This document shows positions 1 through 10,234 of a stretch of 64,000 bases of DNA, one piece after another. Location: positions 331,010-395,009 of the forward strand of contig NZ_HG964453.1 in assembly GCF_000612725.1 (NCBI RefSeq), given 5' to 3'. This stretch comes from Mycolicibacterium austroafricanum (lineage in GTDB: Bacteria; Actinomycetota; Actinomycetes; Mycobacteriales; Mycobacteriaceae). Positions within the stretch are counted from its first letter, which is position 1, and each line of letters starts with the position of its first letter. Below the pieces are notes generated by a model. The model worked only from the letters and a program-made list of their open reading frames with translations, had not been told where the DNA came from and searched no databases. Position numbers and translations under genes: made by a program.

Positions 1-2
1 TG

Positions 3-455
3 ACTTCGCTGGGGATCGGCGAGGCCGTCGTCACCGTGCTGTCCGAGAGGGGCGCCCCCACCCCGGTGGCGTGGACCAGGATGCGGGCCCCGCGCTCGCT
101 GATGGACACCATCGGGCCGGAGGCGATCGCGGCGGCCGCCAAAGCCAGCCCGCTGCAGGCCGAGTACGGCCAGACCATAGACCGGGACTCGGCACACGAA
201 CGGTTGGCGGCCAAGCTCGCCCCGCCACCGCCCGTCACCCCGGCGCTCCCGGCTTCCCCGCCGCCGGTCTACATCCCGCCGCCGGTCGAGGTGCCGCCCA
301 TGCCCGCGCCCGCGCAGCCCGACGAGCCGGGCCTGCTGGACAAGATGATGGACAGCCCCGCCTTCAAGAGTGCGATGCGCTCGGCGGGCACCGTGATCGG
401 TCGCGAGATCACCCGCAGCATTTTCGGCACCGGACGGCGACGACGCCGACGCTGA
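3..455 (+). CDS. HerA-like ATPase (DUF853 family), C-terminal end only
   Basis: Only the last 150 codons are present; the reading frame is open to the left edge, so the gene starts outside the window. The visible part contains the conserved tail of DUF853/HerA-like P-loop ATPases (LGIGEAVVTVLSERGAPTP, then the RAPRS segment), followed by a proline-rich linker and a short basic C-terminus ending in a run of arginines. The Walker motifs would lie upstream. The family is thought to act as a hexameric DNA-translocating ATPase, but its mycobacterial role is unknown. It is the counterpart of Rv2510c by position, and converges with the reductase gene 7 bp downstream. Confidence 0.8.
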   Translation, partial: TSLGIGEAVVTVLSERGAPTPVAWTRMRAPRSLMDTIGPEAIAAAAKASPLQAEYGQTIDRDSAHERLAAKLAPPPPVTPALPASPPPVYIPPPVEVPPMPAPAQPDEPGLLDKMMDSPAFKSAMRSAGTVIGREITRSIFGTGRRRRRR

Positions 456-462
456 AGAGGGG

Positions 463-1269
463 TCAGTCGCCGCCGAGCTTCTTGTACACCGCGCCGACGA
501 TCGGGGCGACGATCGCGCGGGGCGCGTATCCGCTGGCCGCCGACATCGCCTTGGACGTGATGCCGGGCACCACGCGCATCTTGTTGCGGTCCAAGCCATC
601 CAGCGAAACCTTCGCGGTGTACTCGGTGTCGATCCACAGGAAGTCGGGGATCAACCGCTCGACCAGTGACTGCTCGTCGGGGTCGGGAAGCTCGGTGCGC
701 ACCGGGCCGGGGGCCAGCACGGTGACGTGCACGCCCGCCGATTTCACCTCGCCGCGCAGCGATTCGCCGAAGGTGTTCGCGAACGCCTTGGTCGCGGCGT
801 AGGTGGCGTTGTTCGGGATGGGGGAGTTGCCGGCCGCCGATCCCGAGATCAGGATGCCGCCCGCGCGGCGCTGCACCATGCCGGGCAGCACGGCCAGCAC
901 CAGATCGTGTACGCCGAGAACGTTGAGCTGCACCTGCTTCCGCTCCTCGGCGGGATCCAGTGCATGCACAGCACCGAACGTGGCGGTGCCGGCGTTCGCG
1001 CACAGAATCGAGATGTTGCGGCCGGCCAGTTCGTCGCAGAACGCGCCGCGCGACACCGGGTCGGCGAGGTCGACGGCTCGCACCTCGACGGTCACGCCGT
1101 ACTTCTGACGCAGCCGCTCGGCGAGCTCGTTGAGCACCTCTTCGCGGCGGGCCGTGATGATCAGGTGGTGTCCACGCTCGGCGAGCTCGACGGCCAGCGC
1201 CTCGCCGATGTTCTGAGAGGCGCCGGTGACGACGGCACGGGCGTCCTCGCTGGGAGCGGGTACGGGCAT
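463..1269 (-). CDS. cmrA: Short-chain dehydrogenase, CmrA-like mycolate reductase
   Basis: A 268-residue SDR protein. The cofactor motif TGASQNIG is at residues 15-22, the NAG motif near 91-93, and the catalytic Ser144, Tyr157 and Lys161 are all present. Length, N-terminus and position match Rv2509 (CmrA), which reduces the beta-keto intermediate to the mature mycolic acid in the last step of mycolate synthesis. The frame extends further upstream, but I chose the ATG at 1269. It gives exactly the Rv2509 length, and a TATAGT box sits 7 bp in front of it, as expected for a leaderless transcript. It is divergent from the MFS gene with only 25 bp between them. Orthology rests on recognition and synteny; the biochemistry is inferred. 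Confidence 0.82.
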   Translation of the reverse strand: MPVPAPSEDARAVVTGASQNIGEALAVELAERGHHLIITARREEVLNELAERLRQKYGVTVEVRAVDLADPVSRGAFCDELAGRNISILCANAGTATFGAVHALDPAEERKQVQLNVLGVHDLVLAVLPGMVQRRAGGILISGSAAGNSPIPNNATYAATKAFANTFGESLRGEVKSAGVHVTVLAPGPVRTELPDPDEQSLVERLIPDFLWIDTEYTAKVSLDGLDRNKMRVVPGITSKAMSAASGYAPRAIVAPIVGAVYKKLGGD

Positions 1270-1294
1270 GGGCCGGACTATATCGTGAGCGATC
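1270..1294. promoter_or_regulatory. Bidirectional promoter with overlapping -10 boxes
   Basis: The whole divergent spacer is 25 bp. On the minus strand TATAGT (1277-1282) lies 7 bp before the cmrA ATG. On the plus strand TATCGT (1281-1286) lies 8 bp before the MFS ATG. The two boxes share two bases. Both distances suit leaderless transcripts, which are common in mycobacteria. The boxes are seen directly; promoter activity is inferred. Confidence 0.6.
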
Positions 1295-2626
1295 ATGAGC
1301 GAGCTGTCGCCCACGATCGGGCCGCCCGTAGGCAGTGCGGGTGCGAAACGCTCGCGCGTGCTGGCCTGGGCGATGTGGGATTTCGGGGCGACCGCGATCA
1401 ACGCGATCGTGATCACGTTCGTGTTCACGGTCTATCTGACTTCCACTGTCGGCGACGACCTCCCCGGCGAAACCAGCCCGGCGAGCTGGCTGGGCAGGGC
1501 GCTGGCGGTGGCGGGGCTCGTGGTGGCGCTGCTCGCGCCGGTGACCGGGGTGTGGGTCGACGCGCCCGCCCGGCGTCGACGCGCCCTGGCGATCCTGACC
1601 GGGCTCGTGGTGATGCTGACCGCGTCGATGAGCCTGATCCGTGACGACCACCGCTACCTGTGGCCCGGCCTGATCCTGCTGGCCTGCACCGCGGCCTGCG
1701 GGGAACTGTCCACCGTCCCGTACAACGCGATGCTGCGGGATCTGTCCACCCCGCAAACCTCCGGCCGCGTCTCCGGATTCGGGCTCGCCCTGGGCTATTT
1801 CGGCAGCGTGCTGGCGTTGCTCGTGGTCTATGTGGGCTTCATCGCCGGTGCCGGCGACACCCGCGGCCTGCTGCACCTACCCGTCGCCGACGGCCAGAAC
1901 GTGCGGGCGGCCATGCTGCTCGTCGCGGCGTGGTTCGCGGTCTTCGCGTTGCCGCTGCTCATCTCGCCGCCGCCCGTGCTTGCGCAGACACCTCCACCCC
2001 GGGTGGGCTTCATCGGTGCCTACCGCAGGCTGTGGCACGACCTGCGCGCCGAATGGCGCCGGGACCGCAACCTCGTCTACTACCTCGGCGCCAGCGCGAT
2101 CTTCCGCGACGGGCTGACGGGCGTCTTCACCTTCGGTGCCGTGCTGGGCGTGCAGGTCTACGGCGTCTCGTCGGCCGATGTGCTGCTTTTCGGCGTCGCG
2201 GCCTGCGTGGTGGCCGCGGTCGGGTCGGTGATCGGCGGGCGACTCGACGACAGGGTCGGCTCCAAGCACGTCATCGTGGTGTCGCTGGTGTCGATGATCG
2301 TGGTGGGCCTGGTTCTGATGGTGTTGTCGGGCGTGCTGGCCTTCTGGGTGTGCGGTCTGCTGCTGTGCCTGTTCATCGGTCCGACGTTGTCCTCGGCGCG
2401 CACGCTGATGCTGCGGATGTGCGCGCACGGCAAGGAGGGCGTCACGTTCGGGTTCTATACGACCGCCGGGCGGGCGGCGACCTTCCTGGCGCCGTGGCTG
2501 TTCTCGCTGTCCATCGACGTCTTCGACAGCCCGCGCGCCGGTATGGGCGGTCTGGTCGCCGTGCTGGTGTTGGGGTTGCTGCTGTTTCTCCCGGTGCGTG
2601 CGCCGCACCGCAGGGATCCGGTCTAG
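1295..2626 (+). CDS. MFS-type integral membrane transporter
   Basis: A 443-residue polytopic membrane protein with roughly a dozen hydrophobic segments, a basic cytoplasmic loop near the middle (PRVGFIGAYRRLWHDLRAEW) and the 6+6 arrangement of the major facilitator superfamily. It resembles the UMF1/Atg22-like branch, which handles small solutes, but the substrate cannot be read from the sequence. It is the positional counterpart of Rv2508c, a similar-length integral membrane protein. The start lies 8 bp after a TATCGT box, so the transcript is probably leaderless. The stop codon overlaps that of the convergent MmpS-like gene in a shared CTAG. Confidence 0.75.
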   Translation: MSELSPTIGPPVGSAGAKRSRVLAWAMWDFGATAINAIVITFVFTVYLTSTVGDDLPGETSPASWLGRALAVAGLVVALLAPVTGVWVDAPARRRRALAILTGLVVMLTASMSLIRDDHRYLWPGLILLACTAACGELSTVPYNAMLRDLSTPQTSGRVSGFGLALGYFGSVLALLVVYVGFIAGAGDTRGLLHLPVADGQNVRAAMLLVAAWFAVFALPLLISPPPVLAQTPPPRVGFIGAYRRLWHDLRAEWRRDRNLVYYLGASAIFRDGLTGVFTFGAVLGVQVYGVSSADVLLFGVAACVVAAVGSVIGGRLDDRVGSKHVIVVSLVSMIVVGLVLMVLSGVLAFWVCGLLLCLFIGPTLSSARTLMLRMCAHGKEGVTFGFYTTAGRAATFLAPWLFSLSIDVFDSPRAGMGGLVAVLVLGLLLFLPVRAPHRRDPV

Positions 2627-3483
2627 CCCGTCGACGTGCAGATCGTCAGGCCGGCGCCGGTGCGCTCGTCGAGCTGGACGCCGTTGACCGTGATCGAGCA
2701 GGTCACCTCGCGGCCGACGTTGATGATGCTGATGCTTGCCGAACCCTCCCCGGGCGCGGGCAACGACACTTCCTTGCTCCACGGCAACATCACGTTGAAC
2801 TCGGTCTGCAGCAGGCCGCCGGTGTCGACATAGGTGATGTTGATGGCGCGGCCGTTGCCGTCGACGGTGTAGACGACGGCGTCGGTGGCCCCCGGCACCG
2901 TCGGTTCGGTGGGCGGTGTGGTCCTCGGCGCGCTCGGCAGCGTCGGGGCCGGAAGCACCGGCGTGGACGGCCGCGTCGGCGGGCGTGACGTCGTGGTCGG
3001 TGCGGGTGTGGGGTACGACGGTTCCGGAGCCGACGGCAACGGGGTGATGGCCACCGGCTGCTGCCGGGAGCTGTTGACGATCACCAGCGCGATCACCAGT
3101 CCGATGACGGTCAGCACCGCCAGGCCGGCGACGATCCACAGCCAGCGGGGCGACTTCGGGTCCTCCGGAGGTGGTGGCTCGGAACCGTAACCCTGCGGCG
3201 GGTACTGCGGTGGATACTGGCCCGTCGCGTACGGGTCCTGGCCGTAGGGCGAGTAGGCGGGCAGACGCTCGGTGGGCCGGGGTCCCGGCGGCGCCTGATA
3301 GGGCGGCGCGTAGGGCGTCTGGCTCGCGTACGCCGGGTCCGAGTACCCGGGGTAGCCCCAGCCTGACTGCTCCCCGCGTCCGCCCAGGCCTGATTGCTCC
3401 TCGCGTCCGCCCAGGCCTGATTGCTCCTCGCGTCCGCCCAAGCCTGATCGCTCCTCACGTCCGCGGGAGGGTGAATCCGTCAT
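2623..3483 (-). CDS. Proline-rich membrane protein with MmpS-like C-terminal domain
   Basis: A 286-residue single-pass protein. The first ~120 residues are cytoplasmic, Gly/Glu-rich then Pro/Tyr-rich, and contain four 9-residue repeats (GGREEQSGL type). One transmembrane helix follows (WLWIVAGLAVLTVIGLVIAL). After that come a Pro/Thr linker and a beta-rich domain of about 85 residues resembling the extracytoplasmic part of MmpS proteins. It is the counterpart of Rv2507. The ATG at 3483 directly follows a GAGGTGG ribosome site; a GTG two codons upstream would overlap that site. MmpS proteins partner MmpL lipid exporters, but no MmpL gene is nearby, so the function here is unknown. Confidence 0.75.
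   Translation of the reverse strand: MTDSPSRGREERSGLGGREEQSGLGGREEQSGLGGRGEQSGWGYPGYSDPAYASQTPYAPPYQAPPGPRPTERLPAYSPYGQDPYATGQYPPQYPPQGYGSEPPPPEDPKSPRWLWIVAGLAVLTVIGLVIALVIVNSSRQQPVAITPLPSAPEPSYPTPAPTTTSRPPTRPSTPVLPAPTLPSAPRTTPPTEPTVPGATDAVVYTVDGNGRAINITYVDTGGLLQTEFNVMLPWSKEVSLPAPGEGSASISIINVGREVTCSITVNGVQLDERTGAGLTICTSTG
3361..3468. repeat. Four tandem 27-bp repeats inside the MmpS-like gene
   Basis: Units at 3361-3387, 3388-3414, 3415-3441 and 3442-3468. The two central units differ only at the last base; the outer ones carry a few changes. Each encodes nine residues of the cytoplasmic N-terminal region, so a gain or loss of units would keep the frame. Confidence 0.85.
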
Positions 3484-3581
3484 ACCCACCTCATGGCTGC
3501 AGGGTACCTGCGCAACCGCTCAGCGCGCCCCGCACCGCCTCGCACCTCGCTGCGCGCGTCGACCGTGCACAATCGGGAACC

Positions 3582-5444
3582 GTGGCAGAACAGGTCCGTC
3601 GAATCTACGGCGCGTCGATGTCGCCCGACGCCACGGCGTTCGCCCATCTCGTCGACGACGGTGGATATCCGAGGGCGGTGCAGCGGTTCCTCCGCGGGTG
3701 GCGCGCGAGCTCCTCGCGCGATGTCGAGCTGCCCGTCGAAGGCCCCGTGACGCGGGTGATGCACTCGGCAGACGGTCACTGGTTGGCATGCCAGGTCGCG
3801 CCAGAAGGTGGCAGCCGCAGCCAGATCTGGGTGGTGACAACGGATCCCGACGATCGTGATGCGCGAAGGATCGACAGGTGGCCGTCGGGGGTGGAGGGCA
3901 CCGCGGAGCTGATCAGCTGGGACGGCACGCTTGTCGCGGCCATCCTGACCGGTGAGGACGGGGTCGGCACGTCATGCCTGCTCGACCCGTCCGGGACGAC
4001 GGTCATCGTGCTGGACCGCAGATCCGGTGGCCGACTCGTCGACGCCTGGGGCGGCGCTTCGCTCGTGCGGGTGGGCCCACGCGGCTACCGCGATCTGATC
4101 ATGTTGCGGGCGCTCACCGAAACCGCGCTGCTGCCTTACGATCCCGGGTCGACGACCGACACCGGCATCATCCTCGACGACCACAGTCCGCGCCGGTTGC
4201 GCTCGGGGCCGGAGGGTGAGACCACCGACCTCTATTACCCGGTCAAGGACTACGGTCTCGACAGCACCGAGGGCTATGTGCGGGCCTTGATCCGCAGCGA
4301 GAACGGCGCCCAGCACGCGCGCCTGCTCGAAGTGACGGTGACCGCCGACGGCGTGTCCTACCAGGTGGTGGCCGAGCGACCCGGCTACGAACTCGACGAG
4401 TTCACGGTCAGCGATGACCTGTCGACGGTGGCGATGTTGTGGAATCTGCACGGCGCCAGTGAATTACAGATCCTGGAGTACGCCGATCAGACGCTGCACG
4501 ACCCGATCCCGCTGCCGGGCATGGTGGCCGGCGAGCTGAGCATCAGCGCGGGCGGGACGATGCTGGCCATGACGGTCGAAGGTCCGTCGAAGCCGCCCAC
4601 TGTCGAACTGGTCGATCCGCGGACCCGCGAATGGGAGTTGGTCGACCGCGAACCCAGCTGCGGCCCGGTGTCGGACGACCCCACCCTGGAGACGATCATC
4701 GCCCGCGACGGCCTGACGTTCAGCGGCTGGCTGTTCCGGCCTCCCGAAGGGGTGGAGACCATCGGTGCGATGTTGTTCCTGCACGGTGGGCCCGAGGGGC
4801 AGGGCAGGCCCGGGTACAACGAGTTCTTTCCCGCACTGCTGGACGAAGGGATCTGCGTCTTCCTGCCCAACGTGCGCGGATCCGGCGGATTCGGGCGGGC
4901 CTTCATGCACGCCGACGACCGCGAGCGCCGCTTCGCGGCCATCGATGACGTCGCCGACGCCGCGCGTTTCCTCGTGGGCAACGGGCACGCGCCTGCCGGG
5001 CGGGTGGCCTGCTGCGGCTGGTCGTACGGCGGCTACCTGACACAGGCGGCGCTGACCTTTCACCCCGACGAGTTCGCCGCGGGCATCAGCATCTGCGGAA
5101 TGAGCGACCTGAACAGCTGGTACCGCAACACCGAGCAGTGGATCGCGGCGGCGGCGTACCCGAAGTACGGGCACCCGGTCAGCGATCAGGATCTACTCGA
5201 ACGGTTGTCTCCACTGCCGCGGGCCGACAAGGTGACTGCACCGCTGCTGTTGGTGCACGGGCTCAACGACACCAATGTGCCGCCCGGTGAATCCCAACAG
5301 ATGTACGACGCGTTGACCGAATTGGGCCGCCGGGTCGAGCTGTTGACGTTCGAGGATGACGGGCACGAGATCGACAAACGCGAGAATCGAGCCGTATTGC
5401 GGAAAGCCATGACGGCGTGGCTCGTCGAGGCTTTCGCGGATTGA
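3582..5444 (+). CDS. S9 family (prolyl oligopeptidase-type) peptidase
   Basis: A 620-residue protein with an N-terminal beta-propeller-like half and a C-terminal alpha/beta-hydrolase half. The nucleophile is Ser481 in GWSYGG. The Asp is in the VHGLNDTNVPP segment and the His in DDGHEIDK, so the Ser-Asp-His triad of S9 peptidases or acylaminoacyl peptidases is complete. There is no signal peptide, so it should be cytoplasmic and act on short or N-modified peptides. The frame is open far upstream, but that stretch overlaps the divergent MmpS-like gene. I chose the GTG at 3582, where family-like sequence begins. I know of no counterpart at this position in M. tuberculosis. The exact start is uncertain. 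Confidence 0.8.
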   Translation: MAEQVRRIYGASMSPDATAFAHLVDDGGYPRAVQRFLRGWRASSSRDVELPVEGPVTRVMHSADGHWLACQVAPEGGSRSQIWVVTTDPDDRDARRIDRWPSGVEGTAELISWDGTLVAAILTGEDGVGTSCLLDPSGTTVIVLDRRSGGRLVDAWGGASLVRVGPRGYRDLIMLRALTETALLPYDPGSTTDTGIILDDHSPRRLRSGPEGETTDLYYPVKDYGLDSTEGYVRALIRSENGAQHARLLEVTVTADGVSYQVVAERPGYELDEFTVSDDLSTVAMLWNLHGASELQILEYADQTLHDPIPLPGMVAGELSISAGGTMLAMTVEGPSKPPTVELVDPRTREWELVDREPSCGPVSDDPTLETIIARDGLTFSGWLFRPPEGVETIGAMLFLHGGPEGQGRPGYNEFFPALLDEGICVFLPNVRGSGGFGRAFMHADDRERRFAAIDDVADAARFLVGNGHAPAGRVACCGWSYGGYLTQAALTFHPDEFAAGISICGMSDLNSWYRNTEQWIAAAAYPKYGHPVSDQDLLERLSPLPRADKVTAPLLLVHGLNDTNVPPGESQQMYDALTELGRRVELLTFEDDGHEIDKRENRAVLRKAMTAWLVEAFAD

Positions 5445-5533
5445 CCTGTCCCCGCGGAGGTTTACCGGAATTTTCCGCGGGGTAAAACTCTGCTGCACGC
5501 CACCGACCGGTGTGCGGACAGAGGAGGCGCGGC

Positions 5534-5737
5534 ATGCGAGGGATTCTCGGCGTCATTGTGCTCGTCTGGTTGTTGATCGGCGTTTTCGCTGCGTATCAGC
5601 GCGACTACTTCAGTGGTGGCGAAGCCAATTGCGCCACGGCGGGAAGCATCGCGCTGACGGTGGTGGCGGGACCGTTGAATTACGCGGGAGTCAATCCGAA
5701 GGTAACGGACTGCAACGTTCCGCAGCCCAGTCAGTAA
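5534..5737 (+). CDS. Small secreted or membrane-anchored hypothetical protein
   Basis: A 67-residue protein with one N-terminal hydrophobic segment (ILGVIVLVWLLIGVFAAYQ) and a short outside-facing tail containing two cysteines that could pair. The ATG at 5534 follows a strong GAGGAGG ribosome site at 5521-5527. The gene lies 41 bp upstream of a second tiny membrane protein on the same strand, so they may be co-transcribed. I do not recognise a function. Confidence 0.65.
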   Translation: MRGILGVIVLVWLLIGVFAAYQRDYFSGGEANCATAGSIALTVVAGPLNYAGVNPKVTDCNVPQPSQ

Positions 5738-5778
5738 ATCCGCTGACTGGACAGAACTGGATAAGAAAAGGAGTGGCC

Positions 5779-5934
5779 ATGATCGTCCTCGGTGCGGTCC
5801 TGCTCATCCTGGGCCTCATTTTCGGATTTTCGATCCTCACCTATATCGGTGTGGTTCTGCTGGTGATCGGCGCAGTGTTCTGGGTGCTCGGCGCCGTCGG
5901 CCGCCCGATCGGCGGCAGGAAAGTCTGGTACTAG
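5779..5934 (+). CDS. DUF6131-type small membrane protein
   Basis: A 51-residue protein made almost entirely of two hydrophobic stretches separated by a Thr-Tyr turn, ending in the basic GRPIGGRKVWY tail. This is the pattern of the actinobacterial DUF6131 family, which has no known function. An AAAAGGAG ribosome site precedes the ATG at 5779. It ends 3 bp before the convergent TetR gene. Confidence 0.7.
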   Translation: MIVLGAVLLILGLIFGFSILTYIGVVLLVIGAVFWVLGAVGRPIGGRKVWY

Positions 5935-5937
5935 CGC

Positions 5938-6558
5938 CTAAGCGCGTCGGCCGGCCGAGGTCAGCGCCGCGACTGTCATTGTCCTGAGGACGGTCCGGGA
6001 GCTGGCCTCGGCCGCTTTGTTCAGCCCGGGTTTCACGCCGTGGGGCGTCGAGTTCAGCAGACCGAACGCCGCGTGAGCCATCAGCCTGGCGTCCGTCTCT
6101 GTGAGCCCGGGGGTGCGCCGGCGGAGCACGTCGACCCAGATCTCGACGTACTGCCGCTGCTTGCGGCGGACCTGCCGTTTCGCCGCCGGCGGCAGGTTGC
6201 CGAGGTCACGGTCCTGGATACGGATCAGATCCGGTTCCCCGAACACGAAGTCGAGATGGAAGTCGATGAGGCCCTCCAGTGCTGAGTCGGCGTCATCACC
6301 GGCGCGGTCGACCACCTCGACGGCACCCGCCAGCAGGCGCGTGCTGATGCCCACCAGCAGTTCCACCAGCAGCGCTTCCTTGTTGGGGAAGTGGCGGTAG
6401 ATCGCGGGCCCGCTGATGCCTGCGGCCGCCCCGATGTCCTCCAGCCGGACCGCCAGATAACCGTGCTCGGCGATCAGCCGCTCGGCCGCGCCGATCAGTT
6501 GGCCGCGGCGGTCGGACTTGGCCCTGCTGCGCGGCGAGGTGGCGTCCGTCGTGGTCAT
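5938..6558 (-). CDS. TetR regulator of the adjacent acc/leucine-catabolism operon
   Basis: A 206-residue TetR-family regulator. The N-terminal helix-turn-helix spans about residues 20-65 (GAAERLIAEHGYLAVRLEDI, then AGISGPAIYRHFPNKEALL), followed by a helical ligand-binding domain. It is the positional counterpart of Rv2506 and is divergent from accD1. Two near-identical palindromes in the 93-bp intergenic region are the likely operators, so it probably represses both itself and the acc operon, with an acyl-CoA of the pathway as a plausible inducer. The DNA-binding assignment is secure; target and ligand are inferred. Confidence 0.85.
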   Translation of the reverse strand: MTTTDATSPRSRAKSDRRGQLIGAAERLIAEHGYLAVRLEDIGAAAGISGPAIYRHFPNKEALLVELLVGISTRLLAGAVEVVDRAGDDADSALEGLIDFHLDFVFGEPDLIRIQDRDLGNLPPAAKRQVRRKQRQYVEIWVDVLRRRTPGLTETDARLMAHAAFGLLNSTPHGVKPGLNKAAEASSRTVLRTMTVAALTSAGRRA

Positions 6559-6592
6559 GACGTGAACCTCCGGGGCGGTCTGGACAGCGACA

Positions 6593-8202
<1,610 letters not shown>

Positions 8203-8251
8203 CCGCATGAATCAAACGATGTTCGACGTTCGGGGCGAGCGGAGCGACGGG

Positions 8252-10234
8252 ATGTTCGGCACAGTCCTGGTGGCCAATCGCGGCGAGATCGCGGTGCGGG
8301 TGATCCGCACTTTGCGCGCCATGGGAATTCGTTCGGTGGCGGTGTTCAGCGACGCAGACGCAGGAGCCCGGCATGTCGCCGAGGCCGATGTCGCGGTGCG
8401 CATCGGGCCCGCGCCGGCGCGTCAGAGTTACCTGTCTGTCGAGGCGCTGCTCGCGGCTGTTCGCCGCGCCGGCGCGCAGGCCGTGCATCCGGGCTATGGA
8501 TTCCTCTCGGAGAACGCGCAATTCGCCGAGGCGTTGGACGCGGCGGGGATCGCGTTCATCGGCCCGCCGGTGGCGGCGATCCAGACGATGGGCGACAAGA
8601 TCTCGGCCAAGGCCGCGGTGTCGGAGTTCGGCGTCCCTGTGGTGCCGGGCATCTCACGTCCGGGGCTCACCGATCAGGATCTGATCGCCGGTGCCGCCGA
8701 CGTCGGTTTCCCGGTGCTCGTGAAACCGTCGGCAGGCGGTGGGGGCAAGGGCATGCGGGTCGTGCAGGACGCCAGTGAATTGCGCGCTGCCCTCGTCTCC
8801 GCGCGCCGTGAGGCGGCCTCGGCGTTCGGGGACGACACCCTGTTCCTGGAACGGTTCGTTCTGAACCCGCGTCACATCGAGGTGCAGGTGCTCGCCGACG
8901 CGCACGGCAACGTCGTGCATCTCGGCGAGCGCGAATGCAGCCTGCAGCGGCGCCACCAGAAAGTCATCGAGGAGGCCCCGTCGCCACTGCTCGACCCGCA
9001 GACCCGGGCCAGGATCGGCGCCGCCGCCTGCGACACCGCGCGCAGCGTCGACTACACCGGGGCGGGCACGGTCGAGTTCATCGTCTCCGCCGACCGGCCC
9101 GACGAGTTCTTCTTCATGGAGATGAACACCCGCCTTCAGGTGGAACATCCGGTCACCGAGATGGTGACCGGCCTGGACCTGGTCGAGCTGCAGGTCCGCA
9201 TCGCCGCGGGCGAGAAGCTGCCGATCGCGCAGGACGACATCCGGCTCGACGGGCACGCCATCGAGGCCCGTGTGTACGCCGAAGACCCGGCCCGCGGCTT
9301 CCTGCCGACCGGCGGGGACGTCCTCGCGCTGCGGGAACCCGCCGGGGCCGGTGTGCGGGTGGACTCCGGCCTGACCCGCGGCACGGCGGTCGGCAGCGAC
9401 TACGACCCGATGCTGGCCAAGGTGATCGTCCACGCCGGGGACCGCCCGACCGCGTTGCGCGCCCTCGATGCGGCACTGGCCGACACCGCGGTCCTGGGCC
9501 TGACCACCAACGTCGAGTTCCTGCGTTTCCTGTTGGCCGACCCCGACGTGGCCGCCGGGAACCTGGACACCGGCCTGCTGGACCGCCGTCTCCCGGATTT
9601 CGCGCCCACCCCGGCCACCGACGACGAACTGATCGCCGCCGCCGCCTACCGCTGGCTGCGGTCCTGGCCGGTGGCCCCGTCGAGTCCGTGGGAGGTGCCG
9701 TCGGGATGGCGCATCGCCGGGCGCGCCGCGACACCGGTCCGGCTGCACGCGGGGGAGCGGACCGACCACGTGTGGCTGACCGGCACACCCGGGGATGCGA
9801 CGGCCACCGTCGAGGGCGGCCGAACCCGAACGCTGCGTGCGAGTTTGGTCGCTGATCGGCTGGCGGTCACCGTGGACGGGATGCGCGCCGAGTACCTGGT
9901 GGCCGGTGCCGGCGGGCAGGTGTGGTTGGCCGGGCCGGACCGCGTGACAATGGTCGAGGAGGTCCGGGAAGCCCCGGTGCGGCCCGACGACGCCCACAGC
10001 GGCGACGCCGAGCTCACCAGCCCGATGCCGGGCGCTGTGGTCGCCGTCGGCGTCGACGACGGCGCCACGGTCACCGCCGGGACCGTCGTCGTCACGGTCG
10101 AGGCGATGAAGATGGAGCACGCGCTGGCCGCCCCCGTCGACGGGGTGGTGGAACTGCTGGTCAGTGCGGGCGAGCAGGTGAAGGTGGGCCAGGTCCTGGC
10201 CCGGATAACGGCAATCGAGGAGCCGCAGTCATGA
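8252..10234 (+). CDS. accA1: Biotin-dependent acyl-CoA carboxylase alpha subunit (biotin carboxylase + BCCP)
   Basis: A 660-residue protein with an N-terminal biotin carboxylase domain (glycine loop [26 protein letters not shown]), a BT linker domain and a C-terminal biotin carrier domain with the EAMKMEH biotinylation motif. It carboxylates its own biotin with ATP and bicarbonate and passes the carboxyl group to AccD1. The start is placed at the ATG (8252) beginning [16 protein letters not shown], which matches Rv2501c and has GGAG upstream. An upstream ATG at 8207, 4 bp after accD1, would add 15 non-conserved residues. The 3' end overlaps fadE19 by ATGA. Confidence 0.92.
   Translation: MFGTVLVANRGEIAVRVIRTLRAMGIRSVAVFSDADAGARHVAEADVAVRIGPAPARQSYLSVEALLAAVRRAGAQAVHPGYGFLSENAQFAEALDAAGIAFIGPPVAAIQTMGDKISAKAAVSEFGVPVVPGISRPGLTDQDLIAGAADVGFPVLVKPSAGGGGKGMRVVQDASELRAALVSARREAASAFGDDTLFLERFVLNPRHIEVQVLADAHGNVVHLGERECSLQRRHQKVIEEAPSPLLDPQTRARIGAAACDTARSVDYTGAGTVEFIVSADRPDEFFFMEMNTRLQVEHPVTEMVTGLDLVELQVRIAAGEKLPIAQDDIRLDGHAIEARVYAEDPARGFLPTGGDVLALREPAGAGVRVDSGLTRGTAVGSDYDPMLAKVIVHAGDRPTALRALDAALADTAVLGLTTNVEFLRFLLADPDVAAGNLDTGLLDRRLPDFAPTPATDDELIAAAAYRWLRSWPVAPSSPWEVPSGWRIAGRAATPVRLHAGERTDHVWLTGTPGDATATVEGGRTRTLRASLVADRLAVTVDGMRAEYLVAGAGGQVWLAGPDRVTMVEEVREAPVRPDDAHSGDAELTSPMPGAVVAVGVDDGATVTAGTVVVTVEAMKMEHALAAPVDGVVELLVSAGEQVKVGQVLARITAIEEPQS

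Noticed and set aside
8207..8251. Upstream start for accA1 at the ATG 4 bp after accD1
   Set aside because: It would add 15 residues not seen at the start of this family; the ATG at 8252 begins exactly at the conserved biotin carboxylase N-terminus. Not excluded experimentally.
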